Assembly: GCF_013363995.1 (NCBI RefSeq)
Contig: NZ_JABWGO010000001.1
Location: forward strand, 1,931,222-1,995,221
DNA length: 64,000 nucleotides
Source: Nonomuraea rhodomycinica
GTDB lineage: Bacteria > Actinomycetota > Actinomycetes > Streptosporangiales > Streptosporangiaceae
Reading direction: 5' to 3'
Shown: piece by piece, positions 16,361 to 24,216 of the stretch
Layout: every line of letters begins with the position of its first letter
Position numbering within the stretch: the stretch's first letter is position 1
The notes under the pieces: generated by a model
Seen by the model: the letters and a program-made list of their open reading frames with translations, nothing else
The model's database searches: none
What the model was told of the DNA's origin: nothing
Translations under genes and position numbers: made by a program

Positions 16361-17416
16361 ATGAAGGCTCTCGTCTACCACGGCCCCGGAAGGCGCTCCT
16401 GGGAGGACGTCCCGGACCCGTCCGTCGCCGAGCCGTCGGACGCGGTGGTGCGCGTGGACGCGGTCACGATCTGCGGCACGGACCTGCACATCCTCAAGGG
16501 CGACGTGCCGGAGGTCAAGCCGGGCCGGGTGCTCGGCCACGAGGCGGTCGGCACGGTGACGGCCACGGGCGACGGGGTCTCCACGCTCAAGGCGGGCGAT
16601 CGCGTGCTCGTCTCGTGCATCTCGGCGTGCGGCCGGTGCCGCTACTGCCGGACCGGCTCCTACGGCCAGTGCCTGGGCGGCGGCGGCTGGATCCTCGGCC
16701 ACCTGGTCGACGGGACGCAGGCGGAGTACGTGCGGGTGCCGTTCGCCGACACCTCGCTCCACCGGCTGCCCGAATCGGTCTCCGACGAGGCGGCGCTCAT
16801 GCTCGCCGACATCCTGCCGACGGCGTACGAGGTGGGCGTGCTCAACGGCCGGGTGCGGCCGGGCGGCACGGTCGTCGTCGTGGGCGCGGGACCGATCGGC
16901 CTGGCCGTCGTCATGACGGCGCGGCTGTTCACGCCCGGCCACATCGTGGCGGTGGACCTGGCCCCGGCGCGGCTGGAGGCGGCGCGGCGGCTCGGCGCGG
17001 ACGTCCTGGTGGGCCCCGGCGACGACGCGGCCGCCGCGGTGGCCGCTCTGACCGACGGGCTGGGGGCGGACGTCGCGGTGGAGGCCGTGGGGGTGCCGGA
17101 GACGTTCGAGCTGTGCGCGCGCCTGGTGCGCCCGGGCGGTCACGTCGCCAACGTCGGCGTGCACGGCGCGCCCGCGACCCTCCACCTGGAGCAGCTGTGG
17201 ATCCGGAACGTCACCATCACCACGGGGCTCGTGGACACCTTCTCCACGCCCGACCTGCTGGCCATGGTCGCGGCGGGGCGGCTCGACCCGGGGGCGTTCG
17301 TCACGCACCGCTTCGCGCTCGACGCGCCGGACGGCATGGACGCCGCGTACGCGACGTTCGCCGACCCGCTGGCGACGGGCGCGCTCAAGGTGGTCCTGTC
17401 CCGCGCCACGGCCTGA
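16361..17416 (+). CDS. zinc-dependent alcohol dehydrogenase (MDR family)
   Basis: A 351-residue medium-chain dehydrogenase. Catalytic zinc ligands lie in TICGTDLHILKGD and GHEAVGTV. The structural zinc Cys4 is CGRCRYCRTGSYGQC with a preceding Cys. The Rossmann motif is VVVVGAGPIGLAVV, followed by an acidic residue (AVDLAPARL) that suggests NAD+. It probably oxidises alcohols or reduces aldehydes in the cytoplasm. The GGGAC box 60 bp upstream ties it to the stress cluster, where it could regenerate NAD+ under low oxygen (inference). Confidence 0.88.
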   Translation: MKALVYHGPGRRSWEDVPDPSVAEPSDAVVRVDAVTICGTDLHILKGDVPEVKPGRVLGHEAVGTVTATGDGVSTLKAGDRVLVSCISACGRCRYCRTGSYGQCLGGGGWILGHLVDGTQAEYVRVPFADTSLHRLPESVSDEAALMLADILPTAYEVGVLNGRVRPGGTVVVVGAGPIGLAVVMTARLFTPGHIVAVDLAPARLEAARRLGADVLVGPGDDAAAAVAALTDGLGADVAVEAVGVPETFELCARLVRPGGHVANVGVHGAPATLHLEQLWIRNVTITTGLVDTFSTPDLLAMVAAGRLDPGAFVTHRFALDAPDGMDAAYATFADPLATGALKVVLSRATA

Positions 17417-17438
17417 GCGGCCCGCCCGTCCGTAGGAG

Positions 17439-17486
17439 GTGGTACGGCGGCAGGCGTCAGGGGTGGTACGGGGGCAGGCCGAGGCG
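17439..17486. repeat. 24-bp tandem duplication at the 3' end of adenylate kinase
   Basis: GTGGTACGGCGGCAGGC (17439-17455) and GTGGTACGGGGGCAGGC (17463-17479) differ at one base and are 24 bp apart. The right copy encodes the kinase C-terminus LGLPPYHP on the minus strand. The left copy lies after the stop and would encode RLPPYHLL, so eight codons have been duplicated across the stop codon. Confidence 0.75.
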
Positions 17487-18104
17487 CTCGCGGATGGTGC
17501 GCTGGATGGCGGCCTTCTCGCCCCGGGCGTCCACGGTCGTGACGTACTCCTTGCCGCGGAACAGCTCCAGCACGGGGTCCGTCTTGTCGTGGTAGTCGCG
17601 CAGCCGCCGGGCCAGCGCCTCCGGCGTGTCGTCCTCGCGGGTGACCAGCTCGCCGCCGCACACGTCGCAGCGGCCCTCGACCTCGGGGCGGTGGGCGATG
17701 AGGTTGTAGTCCATGCCGCAGCGGGAGCACAGGCGCCGGCCCAGCACGCGCCGCCGCACCTCCTCGTCGGGCAGGTCGAGGTGGATCACGCCGTCGATGT
17801 CGAAGCTCTCCAGGAAGAACTCCGCCTGCCGCCGGTTGCGCGGGAAGCCGTCGACGACGAACCCGTAGTTCCAGTCGTGCTGCTGGAGACGTTCGCGGAC
17901 GACGTCCTCGACGAGGTCGTCGCCGACCAGCTCGCCCGCGGCCACGATGCGGCGCACCTGGGCGCCGAGCTTGGTGTGCTGCTTGACGTGCCACCGGAAG
18001 ATGTCGCCGACGTTGATGTGGGTGAGGTCGAGGTCGTCGGCGAGCAGCTTGCTCTGGGTGCCCTTGCCGCTCCCCTGCACACCCATGATCACGTATTTGC
18101 GCAT
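17457..18104 (-). CDS. adenylate kinase family protein
   Basis: A 215-residue nucleoside monophosphate kinase. The P-loop is IMGVQGSGKGTQSK (residues 6-19), NMP-binding region THINVGDIFRW, and VDGFPRNRRQAEFF the conserved DGFPR loop. The LID has four cysteines (CSRCGMD, then CDVCGGEL) and so probably binds zinc. It interconverts ATP + AMP and 2 ADP. Adenylate kinase is normally found beside secY and infB; this isolated copy next to CBS and universal stress genes may be a second, stress-linked enzyme (inference). Confidence 0.85.
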   Translation of the reverse strand: MRKYVIMGVQGSGKGTQSKLLADDLDLTHINVGDIFRWHVKQHTKLGAQVRRIVAAGELVGDDLVEDVVRERLQQHDWNYGFVVDGFPRNRRQAEFFLESFDIDGVIHLDLPDEEVRRRVLGRRLCSRCGMDYNLIAHRPEVEGRCDVCGGELVTREDDTPEALARRLRDYHDKTDPVLELFRGKEYVTTVDARGEKAAIQRTIRERLGLPPYHP

Positions 18105-18164
18105 GTCCCATTGTCGGACGCCCGCGGCGGCGGACGTGTCACCGGGGACGGCACGCGCTTCGTG

Positions 18165-18193
18165 TTGACAGCCGAACCAACCAAGCGCATGCT
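18165..18193 (+). promoter_or_regulatory. candidate promoter of the KstD-like gene
   Basis: A consensus -35 TTGACA (18165-18170) is followed after 17 bases by CATGCT (18188-18193), a poor -10. It would give a leader of about 140 bases before the flavoprotein start. The -35 is the best match in this stretch; the -10 is doubtful. Confidence 0.35.
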
Positions 18194-18336
18194 TCATGCT
18201 GTGACGGGGGCCACATCCCCAGCTCGTCCGTAGCGTTCGCACCGGGCGCGAGGTGCCATCGCGGTTGTTCCTCCGGCTGCCGCCGGCGAGCTCTCCGCCG
18301 TAGCGGCGCACGCACGTGGAAGGGATCGGATCCAGC

Positions 18337-20142
18337 ATGCCCGAGTCCAGCACGGACCCCACCCCCCAGCCCCTCACCCCCGAGCCGCCGGCGCTCCCCG
18401 GGCCCAGCCGCCGCACCCTGCTCCGGGGCGCCGCCCTGGCCGGCGGCGCGCTGGTCGCCGGCGCCACCCTCGGCCGCCCCTCCCCCGCCCACGCGGAGGC
18501 GGAGTACGACGTCGTGGTCGTGGGAGCCGGCGCCGCCGGCATGACCGCTGCGCTGACCGCCGCCAGGCGGGGACTCAGCGTGGTCGTCGTGGAGAAGGCG
18601 CCCGTCTTCGGCGGATCCGCCGCGCGCTCCGGCGCCGGCATCTGGATCCCCAACAACGAGGTCATCCTGGCCGCCGGTGTGCCCGACACTCCGGCCAAGG
18701 CCGCCGCCTACCTCGCCCGCGTCGTGGGCGACACGGTGCCCGCCGCGCGGCAGCAGGCGTTCCTCGCCAACGGCCCGGCGATGATCTCGTTCGTCATGCG
18801 CAACAGCCCGCTGCGCTTCCGCTTCATGGAGGGGTACTCCGACTACTATCCCGAGTACCCCGGCGGCATGCCGAACGGCCGCTCCATCGAGCCCGACCAG
18901 CTCGACGGCAACATCCTCGGCGCCGAGCTGGCCCGTCTCAACCCCGCCTACATCCCCACCCCGGCCGGCCTGGTCGTCTTCAGCGCCGACTACAAGTGGC
19001 TGACGCTGGCCGCCGTCAACCCCAAGGGCCTGGAGGTCAGCGCCGCCTGCCTGGCCCGCGGCACCGCCGCCGCGCTGCGCGGCGAGAAGCCCCTCACCAT
19101 GGGCCAGGCCCTGGCCGGCGGGCTGCGCGCCGGCCTGCTCGCGGCCGGCGTCCCGGTCTGGCTCGGCACCCCGCTCGTGGACCTGCGCATCGACAACGGC
19201 CGCGCCACCGGCGTGCTCGTCGACCGCGAGGGCACCCAGACGCTGGTCAAGGCCCGCCGCGGCGTCATCGTCGGCTCCGGCGGGTTCGAGCACAGCGCCG
19301 CGATGCGCGCGGAGTTCCAGCGCCAGCCCATCGGCACCGACTGGACCGTCGGCGCCGCGTCGAACACCGGCGACGGCATCCGGGCCGGCGAGCGCGCCGG
19401 CGCCGCGCTCGACCTGATGGAGGACGCCTGGTGGGGCCCGGCGATCCCGCTGCCCGGCGAGCCGTACTTCTGCCTGGCCGAACGGACCCTGCCCGGCTGC
19501 ATCCTGGTCAACGGCAAGGGCGAGCGCTTCGTCAACGAGGGCGCGCCGTACAGCGACGTCGTGCACGTCATGTACGACCGCGACACGCCGTCGTCGCCGC
19601 ACATCCCGGCCTGGCTGATCGTGGACCAGAACTACCGCAACAAGTACCTGTTCAAGGACATCGCGCCGCTGCTGCCGTTCCCCGACTCCTGGTACGACAG
19701 CGGGGCCGTGTTCAAGGCGGCGACCGTCGAGCTGCTCGCCCAGAAGATCGGCGTGCCGCAGGCGGCGCTGCGCGCGACGGTCAACCGGTTCAACGGGTTC
19801 GCGGCCACGGGCAGGGACGCCGACTTCCACCGCGGCGACAGCGTCTACGACCGCTACTACGCCGACCCGTTCGTCAGGCCGAACCCGTGCCTGGCGCCGC
19901 TGTGGCTGCCGCCGTTCTACGCGTTCAAGATCGTCCCCGGTGACCTGGGCACCAAGGGCGGCATGCGGACGGACGCGCGGGCGCGCGTGCTGCGGGCCGA
20001 CGGGTCCGTCATCGCGGGCCTGTACGCGGCGGGCAACGCGAGCGGCGCCGTCATGGGGCACAGCTACGCGGGGGCGGGCTCGACCCTGGGACCGGCCATG
20101 ACGTTCGGCTACGTGGCGGCCAACGACATCGCCACCGGCTGA
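18337..20142 (+). CDS. Tat-exported FAD oxidoreductase, 3-ketosteroid Delta1-dehydrogenase-like
   Basis: A 601-residue flavoprotein. A twin-arginine signal (PSRRTLLRG, hydrophobic core, AHA cleavage site) covers about residues 20-58. The FAD-binding start is YDVVVVGAGAAGMTAALTAA, and the C-terminus has YAAGNASGAVMGHSYAGAGS followed by TLGPAMTFGY, which closely matches the KstD active-site region with its Tyr-x3-Gly pair. Family members dehydrogenate C1-C2 of 3-ketosteroids or reduce related enones. The ATG at 18337 has GGAAGGGA 11 bases upstream; a GTG at 18316 would add seven residues. Known KstDs are cytoplasmic, so the Tat signal is unusual. Confidence 0.82.
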   Translation: MPESSTDPTPQPLTPEPPALPGPSRRTLLRGAALAGGALVAGATLGRPSPAHAEAEYDVVVVGAGAAGMTAALTAARRGLSVVVVEKAPVFGGSAARSGAGIWIPNNEVILAAGVPDTPAKAAAYLARVVGDTVPAARQQAFLANGPAMISFVMRNSPLRFRFMEGYSDYYPEYPGGMPNGRSIEPDQLDGNILGAELARLNPAYIPTPAGLVVFSADYKWLTLAAVNPKGLEVSAACLARGTAAALRGEKPLTMGQALAGGLRAGLLAAGVPVWLGTPLVDLRIDNGRATGVLVDREGTQTLVKARRGVIVGSGGFEHSAAMRAEFQRQPIGTDWTVGAASNTGDGIRAGERAGAALDLMEDAWWGPAIPLPGEPYFCLAERTLPGCILVNGKGERFVNEGAPYSDVVHVMYDRDTPSSPHIPAWLIVDQNYRNKYLFKDIAPLLPFPDSWYDSGAVFKAATVELLAQKIGVPQAALRATVNRFNGFAATGRDADFHRGDSVYDRYYADPFVRPNPCLAPLWLPPFYAFKIVPGDLGTKGGMRTDARARVLRADGSVIAGLYAAGNASGAVMGHSYAGAGSTLGPAMTFGYVAANDIATG

Positions 20143-20156
20143 CCCGCTCCGCCTCG

Positions 20157-20194
20157 CCCCCGGCGCGGTCAGTCGCCCCCGGCGCGGTCAGTCG
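20157..20194. repeat. two tandem 19-bp copies at the 3' end of the F420/PPOX gene
   Basis: CCCCCGGCGCGGTCAGTCG occurs perfectly at 20157-20175 and 20176-20194. The right copy contains the TGA stop (tca 20188-20190 on the plus strand) of the minus-strand oxidoreductase gene. The left copy lies beyond the stop. Confidence 0.85.
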
Positions 20195-20658
20195 TCCGCG
20201 ACCAGCCGCGCCGGGAACCCGCCCGTCGAGATCGGCCCCCAGCGCTCGATGTGCAGCCGGATGAGCGACTTGCCCTGCCGCGCCATCGCCGCCCGGTACT
20301 CGTCCCAGTCGGGGTGCTCGCCCGCGATGCACCGGTAGTAGTCGACCAGCGCGTCCAGCGCCTCGGGCATGTCCAGCACCTCGGCGCGCCCGTCCACCTG
20401 CACGTACGGGCCGTTCCAGTCGTCGGACAGCACGCAGATGGACGTCCGCTCGTCCCGCCGCGCGTTGCGGGCCTTGGCGCGCTCCGGATAGGTGGACACC
20501 ACGATCCGGCCCTCGCCGTCGACCCCGCAGCTCACGGGCGAGAGCTGGGGCCGCCCGTCGGCACGGGTGGTCGCCAGCAGTCCGTGGTGCCTGGGGCGCA
20601 GGAACTCCAGCAGTTCGGGCAGGTCGACGCGGCGCGCGGTCGCGATGTTCGGAGCCAT
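20188..20658 (-). CDS. PPOX-class F420-dependent oxidoreductase
   Basis: A 156-residue split beta-barrel flavin/deazaflavin-binding protein. LLATTRADGRPQLSPVSCGV is the start of the Rv1155-like F420-dependent branch. It continues with IVVSTYPERAKARNARRDERTS, WNGPYVQVDGRAEVLD and the C-terminal IERWGPISTGG. It probably reduces a small substrate using F420H2 in the cytoplasm. The substrate is unknown; FMN use cannot be excluded. Confidence 0.82.
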   Translation of the reverse strand: MAPNIATARRVDLPELLEFLRPRHHGLLATTRADGRPQLSPVSCGVDGEGRIVVSTYPERAKARNARRDERTSICVLSDDWNGPYVQVDGRAEVLDMPEALDALVDYYRCIAGEHPDWDEYRAAMARQGKSLIRLHIERWGPISTGGFPARLVADD

Positions 20659-20719
20659 CGGGGCCTCTCCCTCATACGTGTCCAGAGCGGGGCCAGGCTA
20701 CCGGGCACGGTCGCGGATC

Positions 20720-22120
20720 TCAGACGGTGACCTGCTGCGGCTCGTACACCGCGTCGTTGGCGGCCCCACGAGACTCCGACGGCTCCGTGGCGCCCGCGTG
20801 GCCGGACACCGCCTCCCAGCGGGGCGACAGGCTGCGGCGCAGGCGGCGCACCCACGTGACGAGCGACGCGATCAGCAGCGTGAGCCCCAGCAGCGCGAAC
20901 ACGGTCAGGTGGACGCCGAGGACCATGAGCAGGACGCTGCCGAACAGCGGGCCGACCGCGGACGCCCCGTAGCTCACCAGCCGGGAGAAGCCGGTGACGC
21001 GGGCGATGAGGTCGGGGTGGCTGCGGCTCGTCACCGTCTTGATGGTCACGTTGCTGAGCCCGCCCGCCGCGCCCATGACGACCAGCCCGGCCGCGAAGAA
21101 CACCGGGGCGTCGGTGGAGGCGATCAGCGCCAGCGACAGCGCCCAGAGCCAGGCGTGCAGGACGAGCGTGGAGCGGCCTCGCCGGGTCAGCCCCGCGTGG
21201 TCGGTCACCTTGCCGACGAGGGGCCTGCGGTCCGTCCAGCGGGAGAGCCAGGCGGCGACCCGGCCGCGCCGCGGCGCGACGAGTGAGCCGACGAGTCCGC
21301 CCACACCGCTGGCGGCCAGCACCAGTCCCGTGACGAGCGGGGAGGTGCCATGGTCCACGCCGGAGGCGATGAACACGATGACGAGCGCCTGGAAGATCAT
21401 GTTCGTGGAGGCGGTCAACCACGTGGCCACCCGGAGGAAGGCGTCGCCGCGCACGACGGTGATGCCCCGGCGGATCTCCTGGAGCAGCGGCGCCCGGTCG
21501 CGGGAGCCGAACGATCCTCCGAGACCGCGCAGCGCCGTGAGAAAGCCGCCGATCAGGACGAGGTTGGCGAACAGCGGGGCGACGGGCATCCAGCCGAACA
21601 GCAGGCCGCCGAGAGGGCGTCCGGTGAGCACCGCGATGTGCACACTGCTCTCATGGACGGCCATCGCGTTCCCTATATCCTTTTTGCGGACTATAGCGGA
21701 TATAAGAGCGGTTTCGGCGAGGGAGGAAAAGACCGAGAACGCGGCCTCGAAGAAAGCGACGGCGAGCAGATGCCAGACGTCGAGCCGCCCCCACGCGAGG
21801 GCCAGCACGACACTGGCGATCGCCACCCCCCGCAGGACCTCGCTCCACCGCAGCACCAGGCGCGGATCCCACCGGTCGACCAGGGCGCCGGCCGGGATGT
21901 AGAGCAGCGTCGGCACGGTCCAGGCGAACACCACCCATCCCGCCCACACGACGGACCGCCCGTCCAGAACCGCGAGCAACGGATAGACGACGCCAAGCGC
22001 CCGAGTGCCGGCCATGGATACGGCCGAACCCAGCCAAAGCCTCCGGAAACCGGGATAAGCGACAAGAACCGCCAGCGGTCCTCGTCTCCTCACCTCACCC
22101 TTTTTACCGGCAGGAACCAT
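20720..22120 (-). CDS. MFS transporter
   Basis: A protein of about 466 residues with roughly 12 hydrophobic segments in two halves, starting LWLGSAVSMAGTRALGVVYP; the inter-TM loop GALVDRWDPRLVLRWSEV resembles the MFS motif A region. It probably exports a small molecule or drug across the cell membrane. The start is unsure: ATG 22120 lacks a good ribosome site, GTG 22093 has AAAGGGTGAG in front, and GTG 22165 would be longer. The stretch 21677-21712 has three rare ATA codons among 12, unlike its GC-rich surroundings. It follows the nSTAND gene on the same strand after a 95-bp gap. Confidence 0.8.
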   Translation of the reverse strand: MVPAGKKGEVRRRGPLAVLVAYPGFRRLWLGSAVSMAGTRALGVVYPLLAVLDGRSVVWAGWVVFAWTVPTLLYIPAGALVDRWDPRLVLRWSEVLRGVAIASVVLALAWGRLDVWHLLAVAFFEAAFSVFSSLAETALISAIVRKKDIGNAMAVHESSVHIAVLTGRPLGGLLFGWMPVAPLFANLVLIGGFLTALRGLGGSFGSRDRAPLLQEIRRGITVVRGDAFLRVATWLTASTNMIFQALVIVFIASGVDHGTSPLVTGLVLAASGVGGLVGSLVAPRRGRVAAWLSRWTDRRPLVGKVTDHAGLTRRGRSTLVLHAWLWALSLALIASTDAPVFFAAGLVVMGAAGGLSNVTIKTVTSRSHPDLIARVTGFSRLVSYGASAVGPLFGSVLLMVLGVHLTVFALLGLTLLIASLVTWVRRLRRSLSPRWEAVSGHAGATEPSESRGAANDAVYEPQQVTV

Positions 22121-22215
22121 GGAGTGAGTTTCGTCGGGTCCCGGCGGTAACGGGTCAGGACTCACCGCTGAATGCTAATGCACGGGAAACCTTTGTTGAT
22201 TATGGGATCGCCGAT

Positions 22216-24216
22216 TTAGCCCCGGGCCAGGCGCTCCGCCACCTCGACCAGCGGCCGCGGGAGCGGCGGCCGCACGCCGTCCTCCAGGGCCCGGCGGGCC
22301 AGGCTCGCGACCTCGTCCCGCCGCCCCGCCGCGTCGCGGATCCGGGCGACCCGGAGCAGCACGGTCACGCTCGTCCCCGGCTCGATCGGCGGCACGAGGT
22401 CCAGCGCCTCGTCCGCGCGCCCCTCCAGCGCCAGGGCCAGCGCGTAAGCCGTCCGCGCGGACGGCGAGTAACCCCAGTCCAGGCGCCCGAGATCACGCAG
22501 CGCCGCCGCCGGCCGTCCGAGGTCGGCCATGATCTCGCCCCGCGCGCGCAGCGCCCGCCTCTCGTCGCCCTCCTCGGCGAGCACGGTGCCCAGCAGGTCC
22601 ACGGCGCCGTTGACGTGCCCGGAGCACCACATCACCCAGGCCAGCTCTACCCTGATGCCCGCGTCGTCGGGGCGGCGCAGCGCCGCGGCCTCCAGGTCGC
22701 GCAGCGCCGACTCGAACCGTCCCTGCGCCATCTTGATCTGGCTGATGGCCGTCAGCACCCCGGCGACCTGACCCTCCGCGCCCGGCAGCGACTGGAGCAG
22801 GACGGACGCCCGCCCGTAGTGGTCCACTGCGGTGTCGAGGTCGTCGCTGCGGTAGGCGATGTCCGCGAGGAGCTGTTCCACGTCCGCCCGCAGGCGCTTG
22901 TCGGGCCCGCTGTGACGCAGCGCCGTGCGCGCGTGATCGCGGGCGCGTTCGAGGTGGCCCTCGCGCAGGGCCGCCTCCGCCAGCCGCCGGTACTCCGCCG
23001 GGTCCACCCGTCCGGCCGGCGTACGGCTCTCCTGACCGCGGGTGAGCGCCCGTACCAGGTGGTCGTGGGAGAGCCGCCAGCGGCTCCCGCCCTGGGGCCG
23101 CTCCTCCAGCCGGAGCACATGACGCCCGGCCAGCGCCCTGATCACCGCGTCCGGCAGCCCCGCGCTCTCCGCCGGACCGGCCACCACGTCCTTGCGGCCG
23201 CCCTTCTCGTCCACGAACGCCTCGCGCAGCCGCGCCCTCAGCCGCTCGCTCTCGCCGTGGTAGGCGTCCCGGGCGACCTCCTCGATCACGCCGTCGTAGA
23301 AGTCCGCCAGGGAGCGGGCGACGTCGCCGAGGTCCCGCACGTGCCCGGCGGTGACGACGGAGGTGCCCGGCGGCAGGGCCTTCCACAGCGCGGCGCACAC
23401 CACCTGCAGGTGCAAGGGCTCGACCAGGGGCAGCCGCTCCTCGGTCTCGTCGCCCAGAGGGCTGACCCGCCGGACGGTCAGCAGGTCGTCCACCAGCCTC
23501 TCCGCGGCGCCCGGCGCGAAGGGGCGTCCCGCGGCCTTCGCCGGTCCGCGGACGGCGGCCGCCGCCGCGGCCGGTTCGAGCGCCTCGACGGCGTACTCGA
23601 CGGCGCGCCGGAAGACCTTCTCGCGCCGGCTCCTCAGCATCGGCAGCGCGTCCTCGCGCATCACGACGAGCGCGCGCAGGTCGCGATCGCCCTCCAGCGC
23701 GGCGGCGAGCTGGGCGAACAGATCATCGCTCGCGGCCGGGTCCCGGCCGGCGGCCAGCAGCGCCTCGGCGCCGTCGACGGCGATCAGCGTGGGCATCGGG
23801 TCGCCGTACTGGTCGTGGCGGACGCGCCGCCGCGCCAGGAATCCGGAGATGGTCACGTCGGAGAGCCCGGACGGCGCCTCGTACGGCAGCCAGGACGACA
23901 GCACGGCGAAGACATACGGGTTGGACCCGCCCCGCAGCACGACCGGGACCCGCGTTCCGGAGGCCACGCGCCCGACGGGCAGCGCGTCCACGACGTCCGG
24001 ATCGAGCAGCGGCAGCACGCCCGCCTGGAGCAGCGAGGTCTTCCCCGCCCCGGCGGGTCCGCTCAGGAAGGTCAGCGAGTTGGCCTGCCAGTGGTCGGCC
24101 AGCTCGCGCGCCTCCCTGGCCCGCCCGAAGAAGACGTGACGATCCTCGGGCCGGAACGCGCGCGGCCCCACGTACGGCCCTCCTTGCTGCTCAGCCCTGC
24201 TGCGGGGTGTCATCAT
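22216..24216 (-). CDS. nSTAND1-family NTPase with C-terminal TPR repeats
   Basis: A 666-residue protein. The N-terminus GPYVGPRAFRPEDRHVFFGR with P-loop LSGPAGAGKTSLLQAG (residues 51-66) is the signature of the nSTAND1 ATPase family; TLIAVDGAEALL is the Walker B strand. A winged-helix-like part ends WRLSHDHLVRAL near residue 390, and TPR repeats fill residues about 410-640. STAND proteins are ATP-driven switches that sense a signal through their repeats and turn on an effector. Its start overlaps the SIR2 gene by 26 bp, so the two are surely co-expressed and probably form sensor and effector. Confidence 0.85.
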   Translation of the reverse strand: MMTPRSRAEQQGGPYVGPRAFRPEDRHVFFGRAREARELADHWQANSLTFLSGPAGAGKTSLLQAGVLPLLDPDVVDALPVGRVASGTRVPVVLRGGSNPYVFAVLSSWLPYEAPSGLSDVTISGFLARRRVRHDQYGDPMPTLIAVDGAEALLAAGRDPAASDDLFAQLAAALEGDRDLRALVVMREDALPMLRSRREKVFRRAVEYAVEALEPAAAAAAVRGPAKAAGRPFAPGAAERLVDDLLTVRRVSPLGDETEERLPLVEPLHLQVVCAALWKALPPGTSVVTAGHVRDLGDVARSLADFYDGVIEEVARDAYHGESERLRARLREAFVDEKGGRKDVVAGPAESAGLPDAVIRALAGRHVLRLEERPQGGSRWRLSHDHLVRALTRGQESRTPAGRVDPAEYRRLAEAALREGHLERARDHARTALRHSGPDKRLRADVEQLLADIAYRSDDLDTAVDHYGRASVLLQSLPGAEGQVAGVLTAISQIKMAQGRFESALRDLEAAALRRPDDAGIRVELAWVMWCSGHVNGAVDLLGTVLAEEGDERRALRARGEIMADLGRPAAALRDLGRLDWGYSPSARTAYALALALEGRADEALDLVPPIEPGTSVTVLLRVARIRDAAGRRDEVASLARRALEDGVRPPLPRPLVEVAERLARG

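Noticed and set aside
20720-22120. MFS transporter as exporter of the FxSxx peptide
   Set aside because: It is on the same strand downstream of nSTAND but with a 95-bp gap and no feature linking it to peptides; left as an ordinary MFS transporter.
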